The notes under the pieces: generated by a model
Seen by the model: only the letters and a program-made list of their open reading frames with translations
The model's database searches: none
Told to the model about the DNA's origin: nothing
Shown: positions 7,846 to 15,878 of the stretch, piece after piece
Position numbering within the stretch: the stretch's first letter is position 1
Layout: the number at the start of each line of letters is the position of its first letter
Assembly (NCBI GenBank): GCA_045604705.1
Contig: JAZUOO010000013.1
Location: forward strand, 1 to 64,000
DNA: 64,000 bases
Reading direction: 5' to 3'
From: SIG622 sp045604705
Lineage (GTDB): Bacteria > Bacillota > Clostridia > Oscillospirales > CAG-382
Made by a program: the position numbers and the translations under genes

Positions 7846-8970
7846 ATGCTTAGACTTCCGATTAGAATATACTCTTTCTTCCGCGGGAACACCGTTATGA
7901 CCATAGCGATGCTTGCGGCGATTATGACAAGTTTTATCGTTCCTCCCGACAAGGAATATATAGGTTATTTCGATTTTAGGACTCTTGCCTGCCTTTTTTC
8001 GGTACTTGCGGTGGTTTGTGCTTTGAGAAACATTAAGTTCTTCACAATTCTTGCAAGGAAGATTGTACAATGCTTCGGTACGGTAAGAATGACGTTGCTT
8101 GCACTTATTTACATAACATTTATAGGCTCAATGCTTATTGCCAATGATATGGCACTTTTAACTTTTCTGCCATTGGGTTTCTTTGTTCTTGATTCAACGG
8201 GAATGCGAAAGTACATGGCTGTAACTTTTATATTACAGAATATTGCCGCAAATCTCGGAGGAATGCTCACGCCATTCGGAAATCCGCAGAATCTGTTTCT
8301 CTATTCGAGATTCAACATTCCCACATGGGACTTTGTAAAGGTGATGTTTCCGCCATTTATTGTGGCAATAGTGCTTATAACCGTTATTTGTCTGTTCTTC
8401 CCCAACGAAAAAATGAAGCTTGAGGATAATGATGACACAAAGCTTCCCCTATGGAGAACTGTTGTATATCTTATTCTGTTTGCTCTTTCAATTGCGATTG
8501 TTTTCAGAACGATACCTTATTATATCGGACTTGTTATAATACTTGTATCAATGCTGTTTCTTGACAGGGATGCCCTTTGTAAAGTGGATTATCCGCTGCT
8601 TGTGACATTTACCTGTTTCTTCATATTTTCCGGCAATATGGGCAGAATTGATGCGGTGCGTGATTTCTTCTCGGCTTTTCTTGAAATTGATACGCTGTTG
8701 TTTTCGGCTCTTTCCTGTCAGGTGATAAGCAATGTACCATCGGCGATACTTCTTTCGCAGTTTACCGGAAATTGGCAGTCGCTTCTTGTTGGTGTTAATA
8801 TCGGCGGTGCGGGGACACTTATTGCTTCGCTTGCGAGTCTTATTACGTTCAGTGAGTATCAGTTGTATAATCCTCATGGATCAAGGAAGTATATAGGACT
8901 TTTTTCGGTGTTCAACTTTGGATTTTTAATAGTGCTTTATCTTTTTGCACATTTTGTACAAGGACTGTGA
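7846..8970 (+). CDS. SLC13/ArsB-type (ion transporter superfamily) permease
   Basis: The 374-residue protein is almost entirely membrane-embedded, with about 10-11 hydrophobic segments. NIAANLGGMLTPFGNPQNLF (near residue 140) and the later NVPSAILLSQF match the paired helix-hairpin signatures of the ion transporter superfamily that holds citrate/dicarboxylate carriers (SLC13) and ArsB/NhaD antiporters. The substrate cannot be read from the sequence. The ribosome binding site is weak (AAAGTGAG). It stands alone between putP and the ACP gene. An inorganic or organic anion, or an Na+/H+ exchange, are all possible. Confidence 0.75.
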   Translation: MLRLPIRIYSFFRGNTVMTIAMLAAIMTSFIVPPDKEYIGYFDFRTLACLFSVLAVVCALRNIKFFTILARKIVQCFGTVRMTLLALIYITFIGSMLIANDMALLTFLPLGFFVLDSTGMRKYMAVTFILQNIAANLGGMLTPFGNPQNLFLYSRFNIPTWDFVKVMFPPFIVAIVLITVICLFFPNEKMKLEDNDDTKLPLWRTVVYLILFALSIAIVFRTIPYYIGLVIILVSMLFLDRDALCKVDYPLLVTFTCFFIFSGNMGRIDAVRDFFSAFLEIDTLLFSALSCQVISNVPSAILLSQFTGNWQSLLVGVNIGGAGTLIASLASLITFSEYQLYNPHGSRKYIGLFSVFNFGFLIVLYLFAHFVQGL

Positions 8971-9126
8971 AATGAGCGTGCAGGGGATTTCAATTAATGG
9001 GAAGTAGTGAATAATTGAGGATCATTTCCGCATTTAGGTGCTATTAAATTTGATAGTTTTGATAGCGGGAATCTTCATTTTTTAGTTTTTTGTGATAATG
9101 ATGTGTTGATATATAAAGATAAAAAT

Positions 9127-9165
9127 GTCGGCTTGTTCCTTAATGTGAAGGCAGCCGACTTTTGT
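9127..9165 (+). terminator. Terminator-like hairpin downstream of the SLC13-type permease
   Basis: GTCGGCT (9127-9133) pairs with AGCCGAC (9153-9159), followed by TTTTGTT. The rest of the gap 8971-9294 shows no gene or other structure that I can support. Confidence 0.55.
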
Positions 9166-9294
9166 TCGGTATTCTATGTAACGCAGGCAGGGTTTTGTAA
9201 AAGACGTCAGTGTTTTTATAAGGATATTCGGGGACAGATGATAAAAAATGTACTAAAAGTAAGCAATGTTCACCAAATGATAACTTTATAGCTA

Positions 9295-9322
9295 TTGACA
9301 AAATAATAAAAAGGTGTATAAT
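9295..9322 (+). promoter_or_regulatory. Sigma-A promoter of the ACP-ligase operon
   Basis: TTGACA (9295-9300), 16 bases, TATAAT (9317-9322), 60 bases before the ACP start codon. Confidence 0.8.
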
Positions 9323-9381
9323 ATAATGTACAAGGAATATTGTGGAATTTTTTTTGTAAATTATATATTATGGAGGAAAAA

Positions 9382-9609
9382 ATGTTTGAAAGAATAAAGC
9401 AGATGCTTGTTGACGAGCTTGGAATCAGTGCGGACGATATTACTCCCGATGCAAAGCTTAAGGGGAATCTGGGTGTTTCATCTGTTGAGTTTGTTGACAT
9501 CGCAATGACCATTGAGGAAGAGTACAACATTGAACTTGACGAGGATAAGCTTCGCAAGGTAAAGACTGTTCAGGAGCTTTGCGATTACGTGGAATCTCTC
9601 AGAAAGTAA
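9382..9609 (+). CDS. Specialised acyl carrier protein
   Basis: A 75-residue acidic protein with the four-helix acyl-carrier pattern. The usual DSL phosphopantetheine site is here S33-S34-V35 (in LGVSSVEF), so S34 is the expected attachment serine while the preceding Asp is replaced by Ser. That, and its position 105 bp before an acyl-adenylating ligase, suggests a dedicated carrier loaded by that ligase and not the housekeeping fatty-acid ACP. I chose the ATG at 9382, six bases after GGAGG; an in-frame upstream start lacks a binding site. A phosphopantetheinyl transferase is not in the window. Confidence 0.85.
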   Translation: MFERIKQMLVDELGISADDITPDAKLKGNLGVSSVEFVDIAMTIEEEYNIELDEDKLRKVKTVQELCDYVESLRK

Positions 9610-9619
9610 GCTTTTGACT

Positions 9620-9701
9620 CTGTCCCAATGCGCATTTTCGGTATCTTTGTTTCGGGACAGTGGTGATTTTTAATTTATATTTTTCTGCCTTTTTACGGCA
9701 G
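9620..9701 (+). promoter_or_regulatory. Two hairpins between the ACP and ligase genes
   Basis: CTGTCCC (9620-9626) pairs with GGGACAG (9654-9660), and a second stem CTGCC/GGCAG (9685-9689 with 9697-9701) lies just before the ligase ribosome binding site CAGGAG. The first may be an attenuating terminator that makes ACP more abundant than the ligase. Confidence 0.4.
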
Positions 9702-9714
9702 ACAGGAGATTAAT

Positions 9715-11367
9715 ATGGCTAAAAAACAACACACATTATATAAGGTTACCCCCTTTTCGTCTATCCGTGAAATGCTTGACATGGCGGCTACTGAAAACGG
9801 CAATGATACAGCGTACATCTACAGAGATTCAAAGGGCGAGGACGTTAGTGTTTCCTTTAAGGAATTCAACGATGTTACCGAGAATCTCGGTGCGGCTTTG
9901 TGCTCATTGGGACTTGGTAAATCTCATGTTGCAAACGTCAGTGAAAACAGTTATAAGTGGATTTGTGTATATCTGACAGTGCTTAAGACTGCGGGCGTTT
10001 ATGTTCCGATTGACAAAGAGCTTCCCATGAATGACAAGACTCATCTTATAAATGACAGCGAGAGCGAGGCTGTATTCTTCAGTGCAAAGTACGAGGATTG
10101 GGTTCGTGAGAACATGGATAAGATGCCCGGTGTAAAATACTTTATCGGTCTTGATATGGACGAGGACGAGAGCGAAAGGATTATCTCCTTTAAGAAACTC
10201 CTTGAAAAGGGCGAACAGCTTGACAAGGCGGAATATGACAGCCTCAAGAGCGATCCCAACGAGCTTAAGATGCTTGTTTACACCTCCGGTACGACAGGAA
10301 TGTCCAAGGGTGTAATGCTTTCCGAGCACAACCTTTGTTCAAGTGTATACTACGGACTTCAGGTATCTCAGGTTTGGGAAAGAGGTCTTTCGGTTCTTCC
10401 TTATAACCACACATACGAGGCTGTTTGCGATATTCTTGTTTCCATTCACTACAGAACTACTCTTTGTATCTGCGCATCTCTTAAGGATGTTGCAAAGGAT
10501 CTTAAGCATTACAAGCCCGTGTATATATACGTTGTTCCCGCTTTTGCAGAGGTGCTTTATTCAAAAGTTATGAGCACAATCAAAAAGCAGGGTAAAGAGG
10601 GAACCTTGAAATTCGGTATTAAGCTTACCCGTGCACTTCGCAAGATTGGTATTGACAAGAGAAAGAAGATATTCGCTCAGATTCATGAGAATTTCGGCGG
10701 TAATCTTCGCAAAATAGTATGCGGCGGTGCTCCAATAAGACCCGAAATCGGACAGTTCTTTGACGACATCGGTATCGCTCTTATCGGAGGTTACGGAATC
10801 ACAGAATGTTCTCCGCTTGTATCCGTTAACGACGAATCATTCCTCAGTTACGACACGGTTGGCTTCAGACTTCCTTGTCTTGAATGGAAGATAGACAAGC
10901 CCAATGATGAGGGCATCGGTGAAATCTGCGTTAAGGGCGACGTTGTAATGCTCGGCTACTACAATAATCCCGAACAAACCGAGCAGGTACTCAAGGACGG
11001 TTGGTTCTCAACAGGTGACTACGGATATATCACAAAGGACGATCAGCTTGTTATTACCGGCAGAAAGAAGAATATAATAGTTCTCAACAACGGTAAGAAC
11101 ATTTACCCTGAAGAAATTGAAAAGAGAATCGGAAACATTGAATATATCACCGAGGTCGTTGTAAGAGGACTTAAGAACAGCCGCGGAGATGAATATTCGC
11201 TTATGGCTGAGGTTTATATCGAGAGCGATGAAAAGTACGATGAAAATGATGTTCTCGCTGATGTTCAGGCACAGCTTGCGGATCTTCCGGATTATAAGAA
11301 TGTTACCAAGGTTATTTTGAGGGATGATCCTTTTGAAAAGACCACTACAAGAAAGATAAAGAGATAA
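9715..11367 (+). CDS. Acyl-adenylating ligase (long-chain acyl-CoA/acyl-ACP synthetase family), paralogue 1
   Basis: ANL-superfamily enzymes activate a carboxylic acid as acyl-AMP and pass it to a thiol. The 550-residue protein shows the P-loop YTSGTTGMSKGVML (about 188-201), GYGITECSP (about 359-367), STGDYG (about 431) and a C-terminal TTRKIKR with the expected catalytic lysine. Because the preceding gene encodes an ACP, transfer to that carrier's phosphopantetheine (AasS-like) seems more likely than to CoA; this is inference. Start ATG after CAGGAG. A second paralogue lies 1.9 kb downstream, past queT and an IS remnant. Confidence 0.85.
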   Translation: MAKKQHTLYKVTPFSSIREMLDMAATENGNDTAYIYRDSKGEDVSVSFKEFNDVTENLGAALCSLGLGKSHVANVSENSYKWICVYLTVLKTAGVYVPIDKELPMNDKTHLINDSESEAVFFSAKYEDWVRENMDKMPGVKYFIGLDMDEDESERIISFKKLLEKGEQLDKAEYDSLKSDPNELKMLVYTSGTTGMSKGVMLSEHNLCSSVYYGLQVSQVWERGLSVLPYNHTYEAVCDILVSIHYRTTLCICASLKDVAKDLKHYKPVYIYVVPAFAEVLYSKVMSTIKKQGKEGTLKFGIKLTRALRKIGIDKRKKIFAQIHENFGGNLRKIVCGGAPIRPEIGQFFDDIGIALIGGYGITECSPLVSVNDESFLSYDTVGFRLPCLEWKIDKPNDEGIGEICVKGDVVMLGYYNNPEQTEQVLKDGWFSTGDYGYITKDDQLVITGRKKNIIVLNNGKNIYPEEIEKRIGNIEYITEVVVRGLKNSRGDEYSLMAEVYIESDEKYDENDVLADVQAQLADLPDYKNVTKVILRDDPFEKTTTRKIKR

Positions 11368-11374
11368 TTTTATT

Positions 11375-11404
11375 CCGCTTCACTTTGGTGGGGCGGAGTT
11401 TTTT
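11375..11404 (+). terminator. Terminator after ligase 1
   Basis: CCGCTTCAC (11375-11383) pairs with GTGGGGCGG (11388-11396), two G-U pairs included, followed by six T residues starting 11399. Confidence 0.75.
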
Positions 11405-11780
11405 AGAGAATGCAGAATGCAAAATTATGTTTCTGTGCCCACGGAGCATTGTGCGGAATGTGATTGCTGCGATGCCTGCCACGGTGACATTGTAGGGCGT
11501 GACGACGAAGATGTGCCATCTTTGGCACGCCGCCGGACACAGAAATGCATGATCATTATTCATTATTAATTCCGTTTGCACCTACATGGTATTGTGTAGA
11601 TTGTAATTGTTGCGATGCCCTCATGGCACGACACACAGGTCGTGCCCTACATCGCTGACACCTCTCCCTGGAGGGAGAGGCAAGATCTTAATTCTGCATT
11701 TTGCATTCTGCATTGCGAAGCAAAGTCCTTCCCTAAATCCTAAAACCCAAATTCTCAAAATGAAAACAAAATCCACCTAT
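11405..11780. repeat. Dispersed intergenic repeat, copy B (largest mosaic)
   Basis: Modules in order: heptamers (11408-11424); CCCACGGAGCATTGTGCGGA (11438-11457); a hairpin module GTGCCATCTTTGGCAC with flanks (11491-11534); a second unit ending in the stem GGCACGAC/GTCGTGCC (about 11625-11646); a TCTCCCTGGAGGGAGAGG palindrome (about 11663-11681); heptamers with GCGAAGC; and a TAAATCCTAAA tail. Positions 11475-11650 match 24041-24214 in inverted orientation; 60 nt of it (11475-11534 with 24155-24214) read identical by eye. Non-coding; no stable gene. Confidence 0.8.
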
Positions 11781-11825
11781 AAAAATACACAATTACGGCT
11801 TATAATAAATAAGCTTTAACAAAGC

Positions 11826-11906
11826 GGGTGAGTTCGAGACCTTCCTCACCGACTGCAGTGAAACCGATTCTTAAGGAATGTTGCAGTCAGAATAAAACTA
11901 AAGGAG
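11826..11906 (+). promoter_or_regulatory. Structured queT leader, candidate preQ1 riboswitch (class uncertain)
   Basis: A first hairpin pairs GGTGAG (11827-11832) with CTCACC (11845-11850) around a 12-nt loop containing CCTTC. An immediately adjacent second hairpin pairs GACTGCA (11851-11857) with TGCAGTC (11882-11888) and has an inner ATTC/GGAAT stem. An A-rich tail then runs into AAGGAG, the ribosome binding site (11901-11906). CCTT in the first loop can pair with AAGG of the binding site, a pseudoknot that would hide it, as in preQ1 switches. The tail wording TAAAACTAAAGGAG resembles the preQ1-I 3' end and the two-hairpin order resembles preQ1-II, but neither consensus fits fully. Support comes mainly from the queT context. 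Confidence 0.5.
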
Positions 11907-11916
11907 ACAAAAGAAT

Positions 11917-12408
11917 ATGAAAAGTACAAAGGCAATCACAAGAGCAGCCATCATTGCGGCAATATATGTCGTACTGACCGAGCTGTCAACACTCATGGGA
12001 CTTTCAAGCGGAGTTATCCAGGTAAGATTTTCCGAGGCACTTACTGTGCTACCGTATTTTACACCAACGGCAATTCCGGGACTTTTTATCGGATGCATTA
12101 TCTCCAACATAATGGCAGGCGGTGCGCTGCTTGATATTATCTTCGGAAGTATCGCAACGCTTATCGGAGCGGTTGGTACATATCTTTGCAGAAAAAAATC
12201 AATGTATCTTGCACCGATATTTCCGATACTTGCAAACACACTGATTATTCCGCATATACTCAAGCTCATTTACGGCTTTGAAGGAACGGTGCTGTATTTT
12301 ACCGCAACGGTTTTTGCGGGCGAGGTCATTTCCTGTGCGGTGCTCGGCATTCCGCTTATGATGCTTCTATTAAAAAGAAAAGAATTGCTTCACATTATCG
12401 CAGGTTGA
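11917..12408 (+). CDS. queT: Queuosine-precursor transporter QueT (ECF substrate-binding component)
   Basis: QueT is the membrane S-component thought to import queuosine precursors such as preQ1 with a shared ECF energising module. The 163-residue protein has about five to six membrane helices and the family wording STLMGLSSGVIQVRFSEAL, LPYFTPTAIPGLFIGC and GGALLDIIFGS. The ATG at 11917 lies ten bases after AAGGAG. The structured leader directly upstream would be a logical preQ1 sensor. ECF ATPases and EcfT are not in the window. No downstream partner: an IS3 remnant follows. Confidence 0.9.
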   Translation: MKSTKAITRAAIIAAIYVVLTELSTLMGLSSGVIQVRFSEALTVLPYFTPTAIPGLFIGCIISNIMAGGALLDIIFGSIATLIGAVGTYLCRKKSMYLAPIFPILANTLIIPHILKLIYGFEGTVLYFTATVFAGEVISCAVLGIPLMMLLLKRKELLHIIAG

Positions 12409-12485
12409 TTTTCCCTCGGACGGTGAACTGCATCAGATTGTACAGACAGCACAAAAAGAACCCCTATGGTAGGTAATATTAAAAT

Positions 12486-12850
12486 TTAAGCGACATACTG
12501 ACTTCGTTTTTCGAGCGGAGTCAGTTTTGTTTTTAAGTTGGATGCGTTGATTGTTGTAAAAGTAAATGTACTCATCTATGAGGAGGCGAACATCCTCGTA
12601 GTTTTGAAGCTTTACTCGGTAAATGCACTCTGTTTTGAGAATTGAAAAAAATATTCGGTTAAAGCGTTATCATATGGATTTCCGCGTCTTGACATTGACG
12701 GCGTAATGTGGTATGATTGTGTTAGCTTAAAATATGCTTGCGATGTATATTGAAAGCCTTGGTCACTGTGGAGCTGCAACTCTGCTGTGACCTTTTCTTT
12801 TTTTATGTAAGGAGTTAACTTAAAAGGTGAGGACAAAGTGAAATATCAGC
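12486..12850 (-). pseudogene. Decayed IS3-family transposase OrfB (3' end)
   Basis: Minus-strand translation gives the C-terminal part of an IS3 integrase core: LHSDQGFQYTSQAY, then SMSRRGNPYDNA, then in a shifted frame YEDVRLLIDEYIYFYNNQR, and in a further frame KLTPLEKRSQYVA ending at a TAA near 12486. Two frame changes and the absence of the upstream two thirds of orfB show it is dead. No matching inverted ends could be identified. It separates queT from ligase 2. Confidence 0.85.
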
Positions 12851-13128
12851 CCACAGATCTGACAATGTTTGATGTAAAAGGCTTTTTGCTTTATTAAAAA
12901 AACGTCTCAAAGCATCAAATAAAGAAGTATTAAAAGCCATTCCGGCATATACTTTACAAATCCAATCTCACCGTAGTTTATCCGATCTGTCGATATATTT
13001 CATGTTATTTTTTTAAAATACTTGTCACATACTCATCTTATGTTTCAAAAAATGATTTATTGAAATCAAAATTAATATTAAATTTAAAAAACAGGCCATA
13101 AAATATGTCAATAAAACTCGAAAAAACG
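12851..13128. other. AT-rich gap without a gene
   Basis: Very AT-rich, no supported coding frame, no repeat copy. It may include more IS remnant, but I could not match it to transposase. Confidence 0.4.
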
Positions 13129-13157
13129 TTGAAACAGTAATAAATATGTGTTATAAT
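13129..13157 (+). promoter_or_regulatory. Promoter of ligase 2
   Basis: TTGAAA (13129-13134), 17 bases, TATAAT (13152-13157). Confidence 0.65.
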
Positions 13158-13244
13158 AAATGATAGTGAATTTTGGCATGAGCAAGTATATTCAAGAAAA
13201 CCGTTCTTTTAAGACCAGGACGGCTATGGAAAGGAATGTTTTGT

Positions 13245-14954
13245 ATGAGTAAAAAGAATTATCCTTTGTATGAAACAACGGTGTTCGAAAACTTCAGAAT
13301 ACTGACGGAGAATGCTGCGAAAAAATTTCCGGATAAAATTGCAATTTCTTACAGAAAAAATCCCAAGGACAAGACTGTAATAGACGTTACATATACCCAA
13401 ATGAGAGATGATATTCGTCATTTCGGTACGAAAGCCATAGAGATGGGACTTCGCGAAAAGCACGTGGCAATTGTGGGAGAGGCTACCTATATGTGGGTGG
13501 TTGCCTTTTTCGGGCTTATGTCCATTGGTGCCGTCACCGTTCCGATTGACAAGGAGCTGCCCGCGAGCGAAATTGCCGATATACTCAGAGTTTCCGAGAG
13601 CTGTGCCGTATTCTACGGAAAGACTGCGGCTGAAAAAATAGACGAGGAAAGAGCAAATATTCCCGGTGTTACAACCTTTGTTGCAATGACGGGCGAGCTT
13701 ATACAGGGTGCAGTTTCCATAGAATCCATGATAGAGGACGGAAAGAAGCTATACGAAGCAGGGGACAACTCTTTCTACGATTATGAAATTGACACGGAAA
13801 AGTGTGCTTCCATTGTGTTCACATCAGGTACAACCGGTAAGGGTAAGGGCGTTATGCTCTCACAGAAGAACATCGTTTCCGATATGACACAGGGTATGTA
13901 CAATTTTGCGATAACACCCAAAACAATGATGGTGCTTCCTCCGCATCATACCTTCGGTTCGACGGTAAATCTCGTTGGACATCTTGCGCAAGGGTGTACC
14001 GTATATATTTCATCGGGGCTGCTTCAGATTCTCAATGAAATGAAGGAACAGCAACCGTCACATCTTGTACTTGTTCCTTTGTTTGTTGAAACATTCTACA
14101 AGAGAATATGGACAACTGCAGAAAAGCAGGGTAAGGCGGGACTTCTTCGCAAGATGATGAAGATTTCCAATGCACTTCGTAAAATCGGCATTGACCTTAG
14201 AAAAACGCTTTTCAAGAGCGTTACATCTGCCTTTGGCGGAAAGCTGGAAATGATAATATGCGGCGGTGCGGTACTCAATCAGGATATTATCGATACCTTT
14301 GAATCAATGGGGATAACCATTCTCAACGGCTACGGTATTACGGAATGTGCACCTCTTATTTCCTGTAACAGAAATAAATTACAGAAAAAGGGAAGTGTAG
14401 GTACTCCCATTATCGGCGAAGAGGTAAAAATTCTCGACCCTGACGAAAACGGCGAGGGCGAAATCTGCGTTAAGGGTCCTAATGTAATGCTCGGCTACTA
14501 CAAGAACGAGGAAGCTACAAAGGCTGCATTTGACGAAGATGGCTTCTTCAGGACAGGCGACTACGGCAAGCTTGACGATGAAGGTTGGATTTATATTACG
14601 GGAAGACTTAAAAATCTCATTATCTTCTCTAATGGTAAGAACGTATATCCCGAGGAAATAGAAACCGAGATTTCAAGAATAGAGGGCGTTGCCGAGGCTG
14701 TTGTATATGCAGGTGAATCCAAGAAAGACCCGTCAAAGGAAGTAATTGTCGCTGAAATTTTCCCTGACGAGGAAATGATGGAAAGACGCGGAATTACCGA
14801 CGTACAAAAGTATTTCGACGATGAGATTGCGAAGATCAATGAGAGAAGCGTTGATTATAAGGCAGTAGGTCTTGTGAAAATACGCAAGGCGGAATTCCCG
14901 AAAAACACTTCAAAAAAGATCAAGAGATTTGAGATTGACAAGTCAATTGATTGA
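13245..14954 (+). CDS. Acyl-adenylating ligase, paralogue 2
   Basis: A 569-residue ANL-superfamily ligase closely similar to the protein at 9715-11367: P-loop FTSGTTGKGKGVML (about 192-205), GYGITECAP (about 362), RTGDYG (about 436), a GKNVYPEEIE stretch and the C-terminal TSKKIKRFE holding the catalytic lysine. Substrate and acceptor (CoA or the ACP at 9382) are not determined. Two in-frame ATGs exist; I prefer 13245 because GGAAAGGA directly touches the earlier one (13236). It has its own promoter and a strong terminator, so it is a separate unit from the ACP operon. Confidence 0.85.
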   Translation: MSKKNYPLYETTVFENFRILTENAAKKFPDKIAISYRKNPKDKTVIDVTYTQMRDDIRHFGTKAIEMGLREKHVAIVGEATYMWVVAFFGLMSIGAVTVPIDKELPASEIADILRVSESCAVFYGKTAAEKIDEERANIPGVTTFVAMTGELIQGAVSIESMIEDGKKLYEAGDNSFYDYEIDTEKCASIVFTSGTTGKGKGVMLSQKNIVSDMTQGMYNFAITPKTMMVLPPHHTFGSTVNLVGHLAQGCTVYISSGLLQILNEMKEQQPSHLVLVPLFVETFYKRIWTTAEKQGKAGLLRKMMKISNALRKIGIDLRKTLFKSVTSAFGGKLEMIICGGAVLNQDIIDTFESMGITILNGYGITECAPLISCNRNKLQKKGSVGTPIIGEEVKILDPDENGEGEICVKGPNVMLGYYKNEEATKAAFDEDGFFRTGDYGKLDDEGWIYITGRLKNLIIFSNGKNVYPEEIETEISRIEGVAEAVVYAGESKKDPSKEVIVAEIFPDEEMMERRGITDVQKYFDDEIAKINERSVDYKAVGLVKIRKAEFPKNTSKKIKRFEIDKSID

Positions 14955-15022
14955 TGTATAATGCAAGGGGCAGTCTCAAATTGATTTCTCCGAGACAACA
15001 CCTGTGAATAATCAACAAAAAT

Positions 15023-15070
15023 CCGAGGTCAAATGTGTAACGAAACGCAAATGACCTCGGTTCTTTTATT
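15023..15070. terminator. Bidirectional terminator between ligase 2 and thiN
   Basis: CCGAGGTCA (15023-15031) pairs perfectly with TGACCTCGG (15052-15060). T-rich on the plus side (TTCTTTTATTTT) and ATTTTTG on the minus side, so it can serve both convergent units. Confidence 0.8.
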
Positions 15071-15139
15071 TTATGCAATTGTACAGGACGTTCATATTTC
15101 GTTAATGTTATGAGACAGCCCCGTTGTTCTGTTTGTTGA

Positions 15140-15205
15140 TATATAATGTAGGGATGGCATTAGTGCCCCCACGAATTGTTGTGCGATTTGTAATCGTTGT
15201 TCTGC
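15140..15205. repeat. Dispersed intergenic repeat, short copy H
   Basis: CCCCCACGAATTGTTGTGCG followed by a GTAATCGTTGTTCTGCCAC stretch belongs to the module seen at 11.44, 29.19 and 39.9 kb. It abuts the thiN stop codon. Confidence 0.5.
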
Positions 15206-15211
15206 CACTTT

Positions 15212-15871
15212 TCAGTCTGAACAAAGAATTAAGAAGAAGCTGCCTGATTTGGCGGTTATTTCGCACTTTTTATCCGCAATTTCGTTGGATACCGTTATCG
15301 GAATATCCCTGTCAATATCGGCATTATAGAGAGGATATTTTGCACCTTTGATTGATACACCCTTAAGTCCTGTGCCGTCGGGGATAATGGAGAAATATTT
15401 AAATTTACCGTCATTTTCGACGCTTGTTTTACCGTCTTTGCAATAGCTGATTTTATTTTTACCGTCATTTATGGCAACTCTTTTTCCGAGGGAAGCGTAT
15501 TTTCGAAGAAGTGCAAGATTTGCAAGATAGTGGTCTGCTCTGTTGCCGGTGCCGCCGATTATTTCAATATCGGTGTAGCCTTTCTCGATTGCAACCGAAA
15601 GTGCCAGCTGAGTGTCCGTATAATCCTTTTCCGGCGGGAAGCTCAGGAATTCGGCTTTTGGATACTTTGTAACGGCGTTTTCCTTGTTATAGGAATCCAT
15701 ATCTCCGAGAAGTATATCGGGGAAGATACGGAAGCCTGAATTATTAAGCATATCAAGCTGTGCACAACCCGAATCTGCTGCGATTATAAAGTAATCTTCA
15801 AATTTCTCTTCGGAAAAAGCACTGCAGCATATCGGAGCACCGCCTGTGAATATTATACATTTCTTTTTCAT
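15212..15871 (-). CDS. thiN: Thiamine pyrophosphokinase
   Basis: ThiN transfers pyrophosphate from ATP to thiamine, giving thiamine diphosphate. The 219-residue protein has the family marks: GDMDSY near residue 55, a KDYTDTQLAL stretch near 80 with the acidic residues that hold Mg-ATP, and GGTGNRADHYLANLALL near 100. The start ATG lies seven bases after the rsgA stop without a clear binding site of its own, suggesting translational coupling. It is the last gene of the long minus-strand run, the usual place next to rsgA (and often rpe, which is missing here) in Firmicutes. Confidence 0.9.
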   Translation of the reverse strand: MKKKCIIFTGGAPICCSAFSEEKFEDYFIIAADSGCAQLDMLNNSGFRIFPDILLGDMDSYNKENAVTKYPKAEFLSFPPEKDYTDTQLALSVAIEKGYTDIEIIGGTGNRADHYLANLALLRKYASLGKRVAINDGKNKISYCKDGKTSVENDGKFKYFSIIPDGTGLKGVSIKGAKYPLYNADIDRDIPITVSNEIADKKCEITAKSGSFFLILCSD

Positions 15872-15878
15872 AGCTGTT

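Noticed and set aside
9103..9291. A 62-codon plus-strand frame between the permease and ACP genes
   Set aside because: It spans a terminator-like hairpin and has no start signal.
11827..11850. tRNA-like segment GAGTTCGAGACC in the queT leader
   Set aside because: It resembles a T-arm but no acceptor, D or anticodon stems can be built around it; the two-hairpin leader explains it better.
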